A DNA stretch of 64,000 nucleotides from Pseudoflavonifractor capillosus (GTDB lineage Bacteria > Bacillota > Clostridia > Oscillospirales > Oscillospiraceae), in assembly GCF_016902575.1 (NCBI RefSeq), contig NZ_JACSNZ010000001.1:124001-188000 (forward strand), in the 5' to 3' direction. Positions within the stretch are counted from its first letter, which is position 1. The number at the start of each line of letters is the position of its first letter. Both the position numbers and the translations under genes were made by a program. The notes below the pieces were generated by a model. That model was given only the letters and a program-made list of their open reading frames with translations, did not search any database and was not told where the DNA came from. Below are positions 1-7,416 of this stretch, piece after piece.

Positions 1-109
1 CGGCCAGGGGGATAAAAAAGACGAGCGCCCGGTCGGGCACCCGCCTGTATAGGATGTCGTAGACGGCAAAGCCCGTCACCACCAGAAAAACAGTGAGCAG
101 GTAGGCCAT
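1..109 (-). CDS. Prepilin peptidase, A24 family (N-terminal part, cut by window)
   Basis: Only about the first 36 residues are inside the window. They form a hydrophobic helix followed by YDILYRRVPDRALVFF, which matches the first catalytic-Asp region of TadV/CpaA-type prepilin peptidases (an Asp a few residues before a R-x-P-[DN] turn at the end of the first membrane segment). I start at the ATG at 109; an in-frame GTG at 115 overlaps the stop of the upstream gene. It follows two TadE-like proteins and a secreted protein in the same operon, so it probably processes their prepilin-type leaders. The assignment rests on a short stretch. Confidence 0.6.
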   Translation of the reverse strand, partial: MAYLLTVFLVVTGFAVYDILYRRVPDRALVFFIPLA

Positions 110-116
110 CCACACA

Positions 117-1817
117 TTACTCTCGATTGGTGTACCAGTCATCATAGAGGCTCCCATCAATGGAAACATAGTCGTTCAGGTTGATACTCAGCATCCCGTC
201 CGGCGTCCAGGTGTCCCAGACCTGGGTGAAGACGGTGAAGTTTGTCGCATCCGGGAACCAGATGGGGGTAAAATGCACTTCCCGGCTGTAAGTCGAGAAC
301 TCATTGGGCTGGAAGGTGAATTTGGCGCTCCGGCCGCTGGACACCCGCTGCAGGAGGCGTAAGTATGTTTCGTACTGGAATTCGGGGAACACGGAAAAGG
401 CCGTCTGCGGGTGGGTGATGTGGCTGGTGGGCGCGTCGGTGGAGAGCGTGGCTGTCACATCCTGTTTGACGCCGTACCCGCTCTTCATGGACTTTCCGGA
501 GGCCGTCGGCACAATATCGTCCGGCATCAGGGACATAACGCCGCTGATGGAGGCGGAATAGCCGGTGTACTCATATTCCCAGTAGCCTTCATCGACCCAG
601 TGCCCGCCGTCTTCCCCATGGTCGCACCAGACCCATACCGGCACCCAATAGCAGCTCCAGACGCCCCAGTTGGCGGTGAGCTTCTGCGTTTCGTTGGGCA
701 GGGACGGTACCGTATAACCGGGGTTGGTATCAGTCGCCACCGGGTCAGGCGGAATATGCTCATTCAGGTCCACGATCTCCGCCACAAAGGTATCCTGGGC
801 GGTATAGGCCCCGCTGACGGATATGGTAATGGTGACTGTCTGCGGTGTGGAAGGGGTGTGCCACTTGACCCAGACCACCTGGCTGTCACCTGCGGGAATC
901 ACCACATCGTTGACTCGGTAGGTGGTGCCAAGGATGTGGAAGGTCACCGAAGCGGGATTATCCGGCGTCAGGTCGGTATCTGTCCGCAAGGTGACAGAGG
1001 TAATGACATCGGTATCTACCCGGTACTCCACATCGGGGGCCTCAATATCCCCCTCGGGCGGGGCTTCATCAAACCAGACGATGCCGACGCCCAGTGTATT
1101 GATGATGTCGGAATTGTTCTGCGTCCCGGTGGTGTTGCCGGTCCAGGCGGAAATACCAAGGTCGCTGAACTCCAGAAACATGGAAAGCGGCAGGTTCTTA
1201 TGGGTCAGCGAGGTCATGGTTCGGCGCAGGTTGCCGCCGGACATCTGATCGTAAAGGCCGGCCTCGGTGGCCGTCATGCAGTAATATTGGCCGTTGTGGG
1301 TAAAGTAGGCGATGGGCTCGATCAGCAGCTTATATTCTCCAGCGATCATCCGCTCATAGTCCACACCCGCAGCCTGGGCGACCATCATGCAGGCATATTC
1401 CGAGCAGAAGTACCGCTTGATGGCGTCAATGTTGCTCTGGCCCTTGCTGCTGACGATGGTGGGCATGGACTGTGCGGGCTTGATGCAGGAATAGGCCACC
1501 CCGGACTGGAGGGAGAGGCCGGAGCCGCTCAGGTACTGCAGCTTGTTGACCTTGCCGAAATGGAGGATACTGCTTTTCTGTGTCCGGTTGGAAAAGTCCA
1601 GCGGTGAGGACACGGCAGCGCCGCTTTCCGCATCCACAACCGTGATGCGCACGCCATCGTTGCCGGGATTCCAGAAGTTTGAGGATGTGCCTTGCCCCAT
1701 CCCGCCGCCGCCACCGTCAATGTTCCCGTTGCCTCCTGATGCAAATGCCGTGGAAGGGACGAGACAGAACACCAGGGCGAGGCTGCATAAGAGGGCGAGA
1801 AGTCGTTTCAAATACAT
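117..1817 (-). CDS. Large secreted protein of the Tad-like ICE operon
   Basis: About 566 residues. The start is the ATG at 1817, 4 bp after GGAG; a GTG one codon earlier is possible. A clean signal peptide (positive MYLKR, hydrophobic core, cleavage after STAFA) leads to a Gly-rich stretch and then an extracellular-looking body with many Thr/Val/Asp beta-type segments and a Trp/Tyr-rich part near residues 400-430. No sortase motif or C-terminal membrane anchor is visible, so the protein is probably released or assembled on the surface. It sits between a membrane-anchored acidic protein and a prepilin peptidase, suggesting a role in a pilus-like structure or mating contact. I do not recognise a named domain. 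Confidence 0.7.
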   Translation of the reverse strand: MYLKRLLALLCSLALVFCLVPSTAFASGGNGNIDGGGGGMGQGTSSNFWNPGNDGVRITVVDAESGAAVSSPLDFSNRTQKSSILHFGKVNKLQYLSGSGLSLQSGVAYSCIKPAQSMPTIVSSKGQSNIDAIKRYFCSEYACMMVAQAAGVDYERMIAGEYKLLIEPIAYFTHNGQYYCMTATEAGLYDQMSGGNLRRTMTSLTHKNLPLSMFLEFSDLGISAWTGNTTGTQNNSDIINTLGVGIVWFDEAPPEGDIEAPDVEYRVDTDVITSVTLRTDTDLTPDNPASVTFHILGTTYRVNDVVIPAGDSQVVWVKWHTPSTPQTVTITISVSGAYTAQDTFVAEIVDLNEHIPPDPVATDTNPGYTVPSLPNETQKLTANWGVWSCYWVPVWVWCDHGEDGGHWVDEGYWEYEYTGYSASISGVMSLMPDDIVPTASGKSMKSGYGVKQDVTATLSTDAPTSHITHPQTAFSVFPEFQYETYLRLLQRVSSGRSAKFTFQPNEFSTYSREVHFTPIWFPDATNFTVFTQVWDTWTPDGMLSINLNDYVSIDGSLYDDWYTNRE

Positions 1818-1835
1818 CACGCTCCGTTCTTCTTG

Positions 1836-1876
1836 AAAATAAGAAGGCCGCCACAATCCTGTGACGGCCCTTCAGG
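1836..1876 (-). terminator. Hairpin with T-rich tail inside the Tad-like operon
   Basis: Read on the minus strand, GAAGGGCCGTCACA pairs with TGTGGCGGCCTTC around a 4-base loop and is followed by TTATTTTC. It lies between the acidic membrane protein gene and the secreted protein gene, so it would cut expression of the distal genes unless transcription reads through. Confidence 0.7.
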
Positions 1877-1897
1877 TCCATATTCAGTTGTAGGTGG

Positions 1898-2473
1898 TCA
1901 GCCGCCCATGTTGCCGACCTGCTTGTTCAGATCGCCGTCGCTGTCGCCGGTGGACTGCTGCACATCGCCGGGGACTACCCAGCCAAATACCGGATCATAG
2001 ACAGCGCCGCTGCCATTGCTGGAGCCGGGGGCCGGCTCATTGCTGGAAGTGGATTCCTCTGCGGGAGGAGCAGTGACTTCCGGTACTGCCGGGTCGGGAT
2101 TGACCTCATGCTCTTCGCCGGGGTCTTCGATCTCCGTCTTGCCTTCCGGCACAGGGGGAGGCGTTTCTTCCGGCTTCTCCGTATCGGTAAAGTCGATTTC
2201 AACCTCGCCCTCAGATTCTGAGGTCACCTTGGGATATTCCTCTTCGGCGCTGGAAGACTGACCGGGCGCATAGGCATCTGCGCCCCCGCCTCCGTCGCCA
2301 GACTGCACACCGCCATCCGACCAGTCGCTGCTGGTACTGCTGGGAGGAGATTCATCCGGACGGAATTCATCCGTGCGGTCCCGGCTCACGAACCAGCAGA
2401 CGCCCAGGATGGCGACGCAGAGGACAGCCAGGGCCGAAACAATAAAGCCTTTGGATTGGAAAAACTTCTTCAT
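1898..2473 (-). CDS. Membrane-anchored acidic ICE protein (DUF6550-like)
   Basis: About 191 residues from the ATG at 2473, preceded by AAGGAG. A single N-terminal membrane helix (about residues 8-28) is followed by a long acidic Ser/Pro/Glu-rich linker and a short conserved-looking end, YDPVFGWV...GDVQQS...DLNKQVGNMGG. This layout resembles a small ICE family I recall as DUF6550; the name is from memory. The linker is low complexity and the ends are probably the functional parts. It is the third gene of the Tad-like operon. No enzymatic motif is visible. Confidence 0.65.
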   Translation of the reverse strand: MKKFFQSKGFIVSALAVLCVAILGVCWFVSRDRTDEFRPDESPPSSTSSDWSDGGVQSGDGGGGADAYAPGQSSSAEEEYPKVTSESEGEVEIDFTDTEKPEETPPPVPEGKTEIEDPGEEHEVNPDPAVPEVTAPPAEESTSSNEPAPGSSNGSGAVYDPVFGWVVPGDVQQSTGDSDGDLNKQVGNMGG

Positions 2474-2545
2474 GTGTGTCCACACTCCTTTTTGCTGTTA
2501 TATAAAGCCTATACTGCGGAGCTGACTGGAATTTCAACAGCGCCG

Positions 2546-3046
2546 CTAAAATTTGGTGTTGTGGTAGCCGGTCAGCTCCACCCGCTGTGTGATGGTGGGG
2601 TAGCTATGGCCGAACATTCGGATGTAAAAATCTACATCACAATAGAAAACATATTCCACCCGGTCGCCCACCACATTGAACTCCAGGCTGATGTCGGATA
2701 CCTCATAGTCCTCGGTGGAAAGCGGGATCTTCTCCGCCAGGCCGCCGGCGACAGTGGCCTCCAGCATTTCCGTATAGTCATTGCTGGAATAGAGGGTGCG
2801 CAGGTACTCCTCGAAGTTGGTTTCCCGCTGGGAGCGGTAGGTGTCCGCATAGATGGTGGCGCTCAGGTTGTTCAGCTCCATTTTGGCGCCGTTGCGGATG
2901 TTGATGCAGGTGATCCGCACCGAGGCGTACAGGAGCAGGAAAGAGATGAGCATGACGACCCCGACTACAAAAAAGCAAGCAAAGAAAGTGATCTCGCCCC
3001 GCTCGTTGCAAAGCGGCCGGCGCAGCCGTGAAAGAAAACGCTTCAT
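2546..3046 (-). CDS. TadE-like pilus assembly protein
   Basis: About 166 residues. I use the ATG at 3046 behind GAGGTGG rather than the first possible start. The N-terminus has a basic stretch, then NERGEITFFA directly before a long hydrophobic helix, the layout of TadE/TadG pseudopilins in which a prepilin-type peptidase cuts before or near the Glu. The remaining soluble part is about 120 residues with no recognised domain. It overlaps the neighbouring TadE-like gene closely and is transcribed with it; the prepilin peptidase at the end of the operon is its likely processing enzyme. Confidence 0.7.
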   Translation of the reverse strand: MKRFLSRLRRPLCNERGEITFFACFFVVGVVMLISFLLLYASVRITCINIRNGAKMELNNLSATIYADTYRSQRETNFEEYLRTLYSSNDYTEMLEATVAGGLAEKIPLSTEDYEVSDISLEFNVVGDRVEYVFYCDVDFYIRMFGHSYPTITQRVELTGYHNTKF

Positions 3047-3054
3047 AGGCCACC

Positions 3055-3522
3055 TCACTTCCAGTAGTGCTCGCTGACGCCGGAGCCGCGTGCCACCACC
3101 GTGATGTTGACCAGATCCAGGTTCCAGAAGCCGCCCAGCTTGGCCTCGCCCTCAATGGTGATGTAGAAGGGCGTCCCCAGCTGGATGGCCCGGGACATCC
3201 CGGACGGCGTAGGCGTCTTGTATGTGGCGTCGATGGAGTATGTGATATTCTCCGCGCCCTCGATCTCCGAGCACAGGAAGTCAAAGAGCGAGTCGGTCTC
3301 GCTGTTGATGCCGCCGGACAGCTGGATCTGCTTGACCATCTGATCTGCCGCATGGTCTAACTCCTGTTTTGTGGAGATGATGCCGAACAGGTCGATGATA
3401 AAGGCCAGCAGGATGACGGCGATAAAGATGAACACCACCGTAGAGAAATAGTTGGCCTCGCCCCGTTCGCTCTTCAATGTCCTGCGGACTTTTTGCAGGA
3501 AAGTATGAATGTGAACCACCAC
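3055..3522 (-). CDS. TadE-like / DUF4320-type pilin-like protein
   Basis: About 155 residues; first gene of the Tad-like operon. After a basic leader comes SERGEANYFS and a long hydrophobic helix, then QELDHAADQMVKQIQLSGG, which is characteristic of DUF4320/TadE-like proteins. The start is uncertain: several in-frame GTG codons (3522, 3519) follow AAAGGTGG with poor spacing and no ATG is available. The gene follows a promoter and leader terminator at 3532-3657. It is probably a minor pilin of a Tad-like fibre carried by the ICE. Confidence 0.7.
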   Translation of the reverse strand: MVVHIHTFLQKVRRTLKSERGEANYFSTVVFIFIAVILLAFIIDLFGIISTKQELDHAADQMVKQIQLSGGINSETDSLFDFLCSEIEGAENITYSIDATYKTPTPSGMSRAIQLGTPFYITIEGEAKLGGFWNLDLVNITVVARGSGVSEHYWK

Positions 3523-3531
3523 CTTTACTTA

Positions 3532-3566
3532 CAAATGAAAACAGCCGTCCCGACCGGAACGGCTGC
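3532..3566 (-). terminator. Leader terminator upstream of the Tad-like operon
   Basis: On the minus strand CAGCCGT and ACGGCTG form a 7-bp stem (extendable by CCG/CGG pairs) followed by TTTTCATTT. It lies between the promoter at 3590-3657 and the first gene, so it can act as an attenuator. Confidence 0.75.
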
Positions 3567-3589
3567 ATTACAAAGTTTTGACTGTACCA

Positions 3590-3657
3590 AGTATAGCAGA
3601 TTTGGATTTACGGCGAAAGGGCAGGACTGCGCCAATGTATGGGCAATCCTGTGCCAA
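3590..3657 (-). promoter_or_regulatory. ICE promoter with two TTGGCRC repeats (copy 1)
   Basis: Minus strand: -10 TATACT (3595-3590), 17-bp spacer, -35 TTTCGC (3618-3613), and upstream TTGGCGC (3635-3629) and TTGGCAC (3657-3651), 22 bp apart. The sequence and every spacing match the promoter at 18829-18896. The weak -35 and the upstream direct repeats suggest an activator-dependent promoter. Confidence 0.75.
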
Positions 3658-3683
3658 TTCAATGTGTTGTTAAAAGCAGGAAT

Positions 3684-3726
3684 GACAATCACACATCATC
3701 TTATTTAAAAATAATGTGTGATTGTC
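3684..3726. repeat. Perfect 13-bp inverted repeat, 17-bp loop
   Basis: GACAATCACACAT (3684-3696) and its exact reverse complement (3714-3726) flank an AT-rich loop. It lies just downstream of rloB and upstream of the Tad operon promoter. There is no strong T-run, so it may be a terminator for rloAB, an operator, or the edge of the inserted cargo. Confidence 0.7.
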
Positions 3727-3787
3727 GAAGCAACGGAGACGAGTTCTATACGGTCTGCATGATGCTCACGAGAAATCCTACGCACAA

Positions 3788-4435
3788 TTACAGCAGTGAT
3801 TCAACCAGTTGATAGATGTCGGTGAATGGATTAACGGCGATCCCAAACGGTTTATTGCAGTCATTTTGAATATGGTATTGTTCTACACGCTTGGCGTTCT
3901 GGATCGCATCAGTTGTATGTTCAGATAACTGCGCATACACATCGCCGGCTTTTTCATAATCCGGGAGGTAGGCGGTCAAGGCTGTCTTCACTGCAGGGTA
4001 ATCTTTGAAAAATTTTGTTGTGTACTGGAAATGCAGCAGATACCAAAACTCAAAGCAAGGATTCGAGATCGCAATGTGAATTCCCTTTGCATCTGCCAGT
4101 TTCCTTGCTCTGGAGAGTAAGTTGTCTTTGGCGGCGATAGGATCAGGATTATTATAGTTTACATCACCGTCAGCAACGACCCACACCGCATCCCCATTTG
4201 ATGCAGAAATCTGATTTTTACTTTGATATTCCACGGCTTTCCGAATCAGGCCAAGGTAATCGGTTTCACCTCCTTTGGTGCGGCTGCCGACTACACGAAT
4301 GTCAATATTGGTCTGGCGGCTGCGATAATGTTCAAAATATTTCGGTTCAGTTTGAGAACCCTCCGTCACAATCAGAATGACAGGTTTTAGTTTTCTGCGC
4401 CGCTGCCCACGCTTTTCAATTTGTCCGCGTGCCAT
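3788..4435 (-). CDS. rloB: RloB-like TOPRIM nuclease subunit
   Basis: About 215 residues from the ATG at 4435, with GGGAGGG as ribosome binding site and one base between this start and the rloA stop. A basic N-terminus is followed by ILIVTEG (Glu25) and later WVVADGDV (Asp89, Asp91), the acidic residues expected of a TOPRIM-type metal site, then NPCFEFWYLLHF, a hallmark of RloB. RloB is paired with an AAA ATPase in RloAB and related anti-phage systems. Lower GC and older-looking base use than the surrounding conjugation genes mark it as transferred cargo. The defence role is inferred from family and pairing. Confidence 0.85.
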   Translation of the reverse strand: MARGQIEKRGQRRRKLKPVILIVTEGSQTEPKYFEHYRSRQTNIDIRVVGSRTKGGETDYLGLIRKAVEYQSKNQISASNGDAVWVVADGDVNYNNPDPIAAKDNLLSRARKLADAKGIHIAISNPCFEFWYLLHFQYTTKFFKDYPAVKTALTAYLPDYEKAGDVYAQLSEHTTDAIQNAKRVEQYHIQNDCNKPFGIAVNPFTDIYQLVESLL

Positions 4436-4436
4436 T

Positions 4437-5633
4437 TTACAGCCCTCCCTTGATAAAGGGAATCGCACCAAAACGGCCGATCAAATAACCCTTTTCTACT
4501 TTAGTGTCTTTGCGAACAGAAAAATCGTAAAGGGAGAACAGATCGGTGGCTGCTGTCTGCTCGTCTTTTTCTGTGAACCAAATTTGATCTCTTCTCAACA
4601 AATCCAGATCAAGAAGATTGGTGCTGTGAGATGTGAAGATCAACTGAGCACCCTTTGGATTGAATTCTGTGCTGTCAAACAGGGATACCAGATGCCTGGT
4701 CAATAGAGGATGCAGATGTGCGTCCATCTCATCAGCCACAAGAAGCGTTCCCTGGTCTAAAGCCTTTTTCACAACGCCGATCAGTTTGAAATAACTGTTG
4801 GTGCCGTCAGATTCCTCTGCCATATTTAACGCATAGGATAATGCATTTCCATTGGTATCCTGTACCGTGTGAATGGCCTCAATATTTGCAAAGCTGTCAC
4901 CGTGCTGCGAAGGAGCAGGCTCTGCATCGCGCATTTGCAAAGCCTGTATTCCCAAATCTGCAACACGCAGCATAGATGCGATCACGCGCCGGTAATCATC
5001 ATCTTTCAGCTGCTCTGCCTCAAGCCCATAAGCGTCCGCCACGGAATTCTTCGTGATAATCTGACAAGAAGCGAACCACTCCAAAACCGGAATCACTTTA
5101 GAGTAACTCCAGTTTGATGCAACTGACAAGTAGAGTTTGTTCGCAGAAGTGCGCTCCTTGAGCGTGTTTTGTTCATCTATATCCACCGTAAAACGAAAAT
5201 CTTTGGTATTTTTTCTCTCAAAAATAAGCGCCTGTCTGCCGTTGGGATAGTAATATAGGTATTCTTCTGTAACAGCCTTATCTGTCACAGAAAAACCATA
5301 CGCATATCGGATACCTTCAGTGGTAAAGATGACCTCAAAGCTGCTGGGGCGCGTTGGCGTTTCCGGATCAAACTTGAAAGGCGAACGGTCAATGGTCTTA
5401 TGAAGCTGCTGGTTATGTGAGGTCAGCACATAGTTTACCATGAACCAGAACGCGTTTAGGACATTAGACTTCCCCGAAGCATTGGCTCCGTAAATGACAG
5501 CAGACTTCAAATAGCTTTTATTTCCATCCATGATAAGATGCTCTGGATGCTCATTATCCTTGCTGGCCAGCAGGGATAATACAACTTTATCTTTGATAGA
5601 TAGAAAATTCTCTACACTAAATTGAATCAGCAT
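4437..5633 (-). CDS. rloA: RloA-like AAA15 ATPase, defence system subunit
   Basis: 398 residues, start ATG at 5633 behind AGGAGG. An SMC/RecF-like ATPase: N-terminal strand IQFSVENFLSIKD, Walker A GANASGKSN (Lys55), a long insertion, then LVADEMDAHLHP (Walker B/D-loop region) and IFTSHSTNLLD (switch His). This arrangement is typical of overcoming-lysogenization-defect-type AAA15 ATPases that partner with TOPRIM effectors. It is translationally coupled to rloB and has its own promoter, so the pair forms an independent AT-richer cassette between the S1-domain gene and the Tad-like operon. Confidence 0.87.
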   Translation of the reverse strand: MLIQFSVENFLSIKDKVVLSLLASKDNEHPEHLIMDGNKSYLKSAVIYGANASGKSNVLNAFWFMVNYVLTSHNQQLHKTIDRSPFKFDPETPTRPSSFEVIFTTEGIRYAYGFSVTDKAVTEEYLYYYPNGRQALIFERKNTKDFRFTVDIDEQNTLKERTSANKLYLSVASNWSYSKVIPVLEWFASCQIITKNSVADAYGLEAEQLKDDDYRRVIASMLRVADLGIQALQMRDAEPAPSQHGDSFANIEAIHTVQDTNGNALSYALNMAEESDGTNSYFKLIGVVKKALDQGTLLVADEMDAHLHPLLTRHLVSLFDSTEFNPKGAQLIFTSHSTNLLDLDLLRRDQIWFTEKDEQTAATDLFSLYDFSVRKDTKVEKGYLIGRFGAIPFIKGGL

Positions 5634-5663
5634 AAGCGACCTCCTAAACCTTTATTTTTATAT

Positions 5664-5692
5664 ATTATAACTCGGATTTTGTGAAAAATCAA
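5664..5692 (-). promoter_or_regulatory. Promoter of rloAB
   Basis: Minus strand: TTGATT (5692-5687), 17-bp spacer, TATAAT (5669-5664), about 30 bp before the rloA start. A strong sigma-A-type promoter in an AT-rich patch, separate from the ICE operon promoters. Confidence 0.75.
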
Positions 5693-5778
5693 CGCAAACA
5701 CAAAATAAATTCTTTGAAATAGGGATTTGAAAGGAAGCCTATGTGATAAAGATATACAGTGGTGGATCTGATAATGAC

Positions 5779-5818
5779 AAAAAAGAAACCTGGAGAGCAG
5801 TTCGTCACTACTCCCAGG
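5779..5818 (-). terminator. Terminator after the S1-domain protein gene
   Basis: Minus strand: CCTGGGAG pairs with CTCTCCAGG (one bulge) and is followed by TTTCTTTTTT. It ends the long conjugation operon and isolates it from rloAB. Confidence 0.75.
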
Positions 5819-5829
5819 CACTTTTGCTT

Positions 5830-7389
5830 TTACAGGTTCTGCCGGATGATCCGCGTGATGATGCCCACGGCCACGCCCCGCTCCATATCCAGGCGGGTGA
5901 CAGCAAAGGACACATCATCCTTCTTTCCGGGCATCCGGTAGTCGTAGCAGGAGTGGGCTACCGCATTGACGCCATTGGCGAGCCGGACATAGACCACACC
6001 TTTATGAACATCGGTGACCTTTCCTGCATACTTACCCTGGATGCGGCACTTCTGCAGGTTGTCCCGGTCAGTGTTTTCCGAAGTGCTCTTGATGTCGGCC
6101 CGGATGCCCAAGTCCTCCAGGCTGTTGCGCCGCACACTGAGGATGCGGACCAGCACTTCATCTCCAACAGCAAACCGCTCATGGGCGTCTCCGATCCAGT
6201 CCCAGGCAAGGTCGCGGGCCAGAATGGAGCATTCCACGCCGAACACCTCCACACGGACGACCTTTTCCGCCACAGCGATGACCCTGGCCTGGACAATCCG
6301 GCCCTCGTAGACGCGGTACATCCCATCCGGGTCCAGATCGAAATAGAAGGTCTGGCGCTTGCGCATCATGGCCTCCCGGCGGCTGGCTACCACGCTGCGG
6401 GTCTTGGAGTCGATGCCCCGCACCACAAAGTCAATGTCGGCGCCCAGCATATTCCCCAGAATCTTGTTCTGGCGCAGCATCAGGTCAGTGTATTCCTGGC
6501 CGGAGGGGCTGCGGCCCAGATTGATCATCATTTCCTTCAGGGGGATGATGATGCGGAATCCCTTGTAGTCCACCACAGCCACCGTCTTGCGGTTGTCCAG
6601 CTGCTCAATGCCGCCCAGCTTGCCGGTGAGGATGCGGCGGGTGCGGTAGGCGTTGTGGATCTCATGCCAGATGATGTCCTCACGGTCTTCCTGCGTCTCC
6701 ACATCTTCCCGGCTGCGGATGGTCAGGATCGAGGGCTCGCCGCGGCGGGGAGCGGCGGTGCGTCTGGGAGTAGAAGTGGGAGCAGGGGCGGCCTCTGCCA
6801 GCGGTTCGGCCAGAGAGGCAGGAGCTTCTGCCGCAGCCGCTTCACTATCATCAGACGGCACATCTTCCTCAGCGGGAGCCATCGGCGCAGGAGGCTCTGC
6901 TCCTGCGGGAACTCCTTCCGCCGGCGCCGTATTCTCGGCCGGCGCGGTCTTTTTCCTGCGGGTGGCCCGCTTGGGCTTGGGCGGTTCCGGTTCCTCAGCC
7001 GCTTCAGAAACAGGCTCACCGGGGACATCGGCCGCACCATCGTCAGCGGGAACAGCAGAGGCATCTTCGCCATCATCACTGTCGGGGGCGTCCATCAGAG
7101 CAGCGGTGTCGTTCTCGCCGGGGAGGGCGTCTGCCGCCGCAGTATCGGCGTCTGCCTCACCAAACATCTCGCTTTCGGTGAGTTCCGGGAGGTTGCCGCC
7201 ATCCTCCGTGGGGGCAGCATCTTCATCCGGCTGGTCCATAGAGGCCAGCAGCTCATTCAAATCGCCGCCATCAGCGGGCGCCGCCATATCAGCCTGCGCT
7301 TCATCAGGGGGCGGAGTGTTCTCCACGGGAACCGTGGTTTCAGGAACGGAATTTTCCTGCTCCAGCAATTCTTTTTTCTTGGTTGCCAT
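5830..7389 (-). CDS. ICE protein with acidic N-terminus and S1 RNA-binding domains
   Basis: 519 residues, start ATG at 7389 after AGGAGG. Residues 1-225 are low-complexity Ala/Pro/Glu/Asp with a basic patch (PKRATRRKKT); residues 240-519 are folded, with a segment GGIEQLDNRKTVAVVDYKGFRIIIPL and two S1-like beta-barrels (about 320-400 and 440-515; e.g. YAGKVTDVHKGVVYVRLANGVNAVAH). S1 repeats bind single-stranded RNA or DNA. It is the last gene of the conjugation operon, next to the coupling protein. Similar proteins occur in clostridial ICEs; their role is not established. A part in mRNA handling or relaxosome/ssDNA binding is only a guess. Confidence 0.8.
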   Translation of the reverse strand: MATKKKELLEQENSVPETTVPVENTPPPDEAQADMAAPADGGDLNELLASMDQPDEDAAPTEDGGNLPELTESEMFGEADADTAAADALPGENDTAALMDAPDSDDGEDASAVPADDGAADVPGEPVSEAAEEPEPPKPKRATRRKKTAPAENTAPAEGVPAGAEPPAPMAPAEEDVPSDDSEAAAAEAPASLAEPLAEAAPAPTSTPRRTAAPRRGEPSILTIRSREDVETQEDREDIIWHEIHNAYRTRRILTGKLGGIEQLDNRKTVAVVDYKGFRIIIPLKEMMINLGRSPSGQEYTDLMLRQNKILGNMLGADIDFVVRGIDSKTRSVVASRREAMMRKRQTFYFDLDPDGMYRVYEGRIVQARVIAVAEKVVRVEVFGVECSILARDLAWDWIGDAHERFAVGDEVLVRILSVRRNSLEDLGIRADIKSTSENTDRDNLQKCRIQGKYAGKVTDVHKGVVYVRLANGVNAVAHSCYDYRMPGKKDDVSFAVTRLDMERGVAVGIITRIIRQNL

Positions 7390-7416
7390 AAGTAAAAACC
7401 TCCTTATGTTGTGAAT

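Noticed and set aside
411-1607. 398-codon plus-strand ORF
   Set aside because: Runs antisense to the secreted protein gene, which has a signal peptide and ribosome binding site; the plus-strand product is low-complexity Gly/His/Val typical of an antisense shadow in high-GC DNA.
3493-3708. 71-codon plus-strand ORF over the Tad operon promoter
   Set aside because: Spans the leader terminator and duplicated promoter on the opposite strand and has no start signals.
5743-7395. 550-codon plus-strand ORF opposite the S1-domain gene
   Set aside because: Antisense shadow: the minus strand encodes recognisable S1 domains and has a good start; the plus product is His/Arg/Gly-rich without domains.
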